From: JBFLYO01 sp040756745
GTDB lineage: Bacteria > Bacteroidota > Ignavibacteria > UBA10030 > UBA6906
Assembly (NCBI GenBank): GCA_040756745.1
Contig: JBFLYO010000018.1
Coordinates: 6,244 to 70,243, forward strand
DNA length: 64,000 nucleotides
Direction of reading: 5' to 3'
Positions 63,241 through 64,000 of the stretch are shown here, piece by piece. The notes under the pieces were generated by a model. The model was not told where the DNA came from. It worked only from the letters and a program-made list of their open reading frames with translations, and ran no database searches. The translations under genes were made by a program, and so were the position numbers. Position 1 is the first letter of the stretch. The number at the start of each line of letters is the position of its first letter.

Positions 63241-64000
63241 GTGACTACCCTCGTCGGTCGGACGGTTTCTCACTACAAGATCCTCGAACAGCTCGGCGGC
63301 GGAGCAATGGGGGTGGTGTACAAAGCCCGCCAACTCAAACCCGACCGTCTTGTCGCACTGAAATTCCTTCCTCCACGTCTCACCCGCAATCCTGACGCAA
63401 GAAAGAGATTCATCCAGGAGGTGCGGACCGCCTCAGCGCTCCAGCATTCCAATATCGGCCTTGTCTATGACGTCGAAGAAACTGACGACGGACAGCTCTA
63501 CGTCGCGATGGAATTTTATTCGGGCGACACGCTGAAGAAAAGGCTGACACGGGGCCCGGTGCCGCTCGCAACGGCACTTGAGGTGGCGTTACAGACGGCA
63601 CGCGGTCTGGCACGAGCGCACAGGCGCGGGCTTATTCACCGAGACATCCGACCGTCGAACATCTTCGTCACCTCAGACGGGACGGTGAAGATCGTCGATT
63701 TTGGACTGGCGATGCTGGCTGCGGAGTCCCGAACCCGCAGCGTTACGGCACTTGCATCGGCGCCTGATTACATGTCCCCCGAGCAGGTGGGAAAGGGGAC
63801 AGTCGATTCCCGAACGGACATCTGGTCGCTGGGGGTCGTGTTGTTCGAGCTCCTGACCGGGAGACGCCCGTTTAAGGGGAAGAATCCGCACGAGTTGATC
63901 CATGCCATCCTCACCGCTCCTCTACCCCGTCCTTCCGTCGTTGGACATGACATCCCCGATGAACTCGATGACGTTCTCCTTCAGGCCCTTCGAAAGAACC
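63241..64000 (+). CDS. Ser/Thr protein kinase (3' truncated by window)
   Basis: A GTG start at 63241 (VTTLVGRTVSHYKILEQLG), continuing past the right edge; 253 residues visible. The kinase domain has the Gly loop LGGGAMGVVYKA, Lys in LVALKFL, DFG in KIVDFGLAML and the activation end YMSPEQVG. The catalytic loop reads HRDIRPSNIF: the Asp is kept but the usual Lys after it is Arg. In related kinases this can reduce activity. Proteins of this type usually carry TPR or WD40/TolB modules downstream, which cannot be seen here. Confidence 0.93.
   Translation, partial: MTTLVGRTVSHYKILEQLGGGAMGVVYKARQLKPDRLVALKFLPPRLTRNPDARKRFIQEVRTASALQHSNIGLVYDVEETDDGQLYVAMEFYSGDTLKKRLTRGPVPLATALEVALQTARGLARAHRRGLIHRDIRPSNIFVTSDGTVKIVDFGLAMLAAESRTRSVTALASAPDYMSPEQVGKGTVDSRTDIWSLGVVLFELLTGRRPFKGKNPHELIHAILTAPLPRPSVVGHDIPDELDDVLLQALRKN

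Overview
The window is about 57% GC and encodes a Gram-negative member of the Bacteroidota/FCB superphylum, most likely a high-GC Ignavibacteria- or Kapabacteria-like lineage. The reasons are six proteins ending in a type IX secretion (T9SS) sorting domain of the NYPNPFN...GREVA...SGVYLYRL type, a PorV/PorQ-like barrel followed by a carboxypeptidase-regulatory-domain TonB receptor, a one-protein hybrid two-component system with a periplasmic propeller, and PASTA/Hanks kinases. The lineage is inferred from these traits; no rRNA is present.

Layout. 0-4 kb: a truncated DUF2911/TPR protein and three overlapping pilin-like envelope genes. 4-7 kb: katG under a PerR-type regulator, with a decayed DUF72 gene tail behind katG. 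7-8.2 kb: a repeat-rich island with palindromic composite elements flanking a four-helix-bundle gene, tRNA-Asp(GTC), and two 85-bp units in which the tRNA 5' end is rebuilt and interrupted by a double hairpin. 8.5-18 kb: a secreted sugar-binding-like protein, the hybrid sensor, and T9SS cargo including a papain-like protease. 18-20 kb: a PASTA kinase with a lipoprotein-like partner. 20-28 kb: porV-like, TonB receptor, FN3 protein and T9SS cargo. 28-41 kb: propeller-amidohydrolase, queE, a nucleoside-hydrolase-like protein, a PAP2-like membrane protein, ldh, a Big_5 lipoprotein, a DUF362 protein and a GH31 glycosidase. 41-44.5 kb: a glnB-porin-amt nitrogen operon. 44.6-49.6 kb: cfa, an FAD reductase and a large surface protein. 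49.6-59 kb: a redox/sulfur region with a cytochrome b, a YeeE/YedE thiosulfate-importer pair, a Tat-exported protein, a TsdA-like dihaem cytochrome and a cysteine-synthesis operon. 59-64 kb: a Gfo/Idh oxidoreductase with a DhnA-type aldolase, an S9 peptidase and a truncated protein kinase.

The most interesting system is at 55.85-59.05 kb. A strong promoter fires almost exactly at the ATG of a 34-codon ORF that holds three consecutive Cys codons. Those codons can pair with the end of the ORF, and a 9-bp terminator-like hairpin follows before the first structural gene. The operon then encodes a CysM-like sulfhydrylase, a JAMM protease (Mec-like) and one polypeptide fusing a CysO/MoaD sulfur carrier, its E1-like activating enzyme and a rhodanese. 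This looks like a cysteine-responsive attenuator controlling a protein-thiocarboxylate route to cysteine, in which the carrier's Gly-Gly is internal and probably has to be released by proteolysis. The neighbouring thiosulfate import and oxidation genes suggest where the sulfur could come from.

Most good promoters I found have the same shape, TTGACT/TTGATT, 17 bp, then TATCTT/TACATT/TATATT. This sharpened several start-codon choices.
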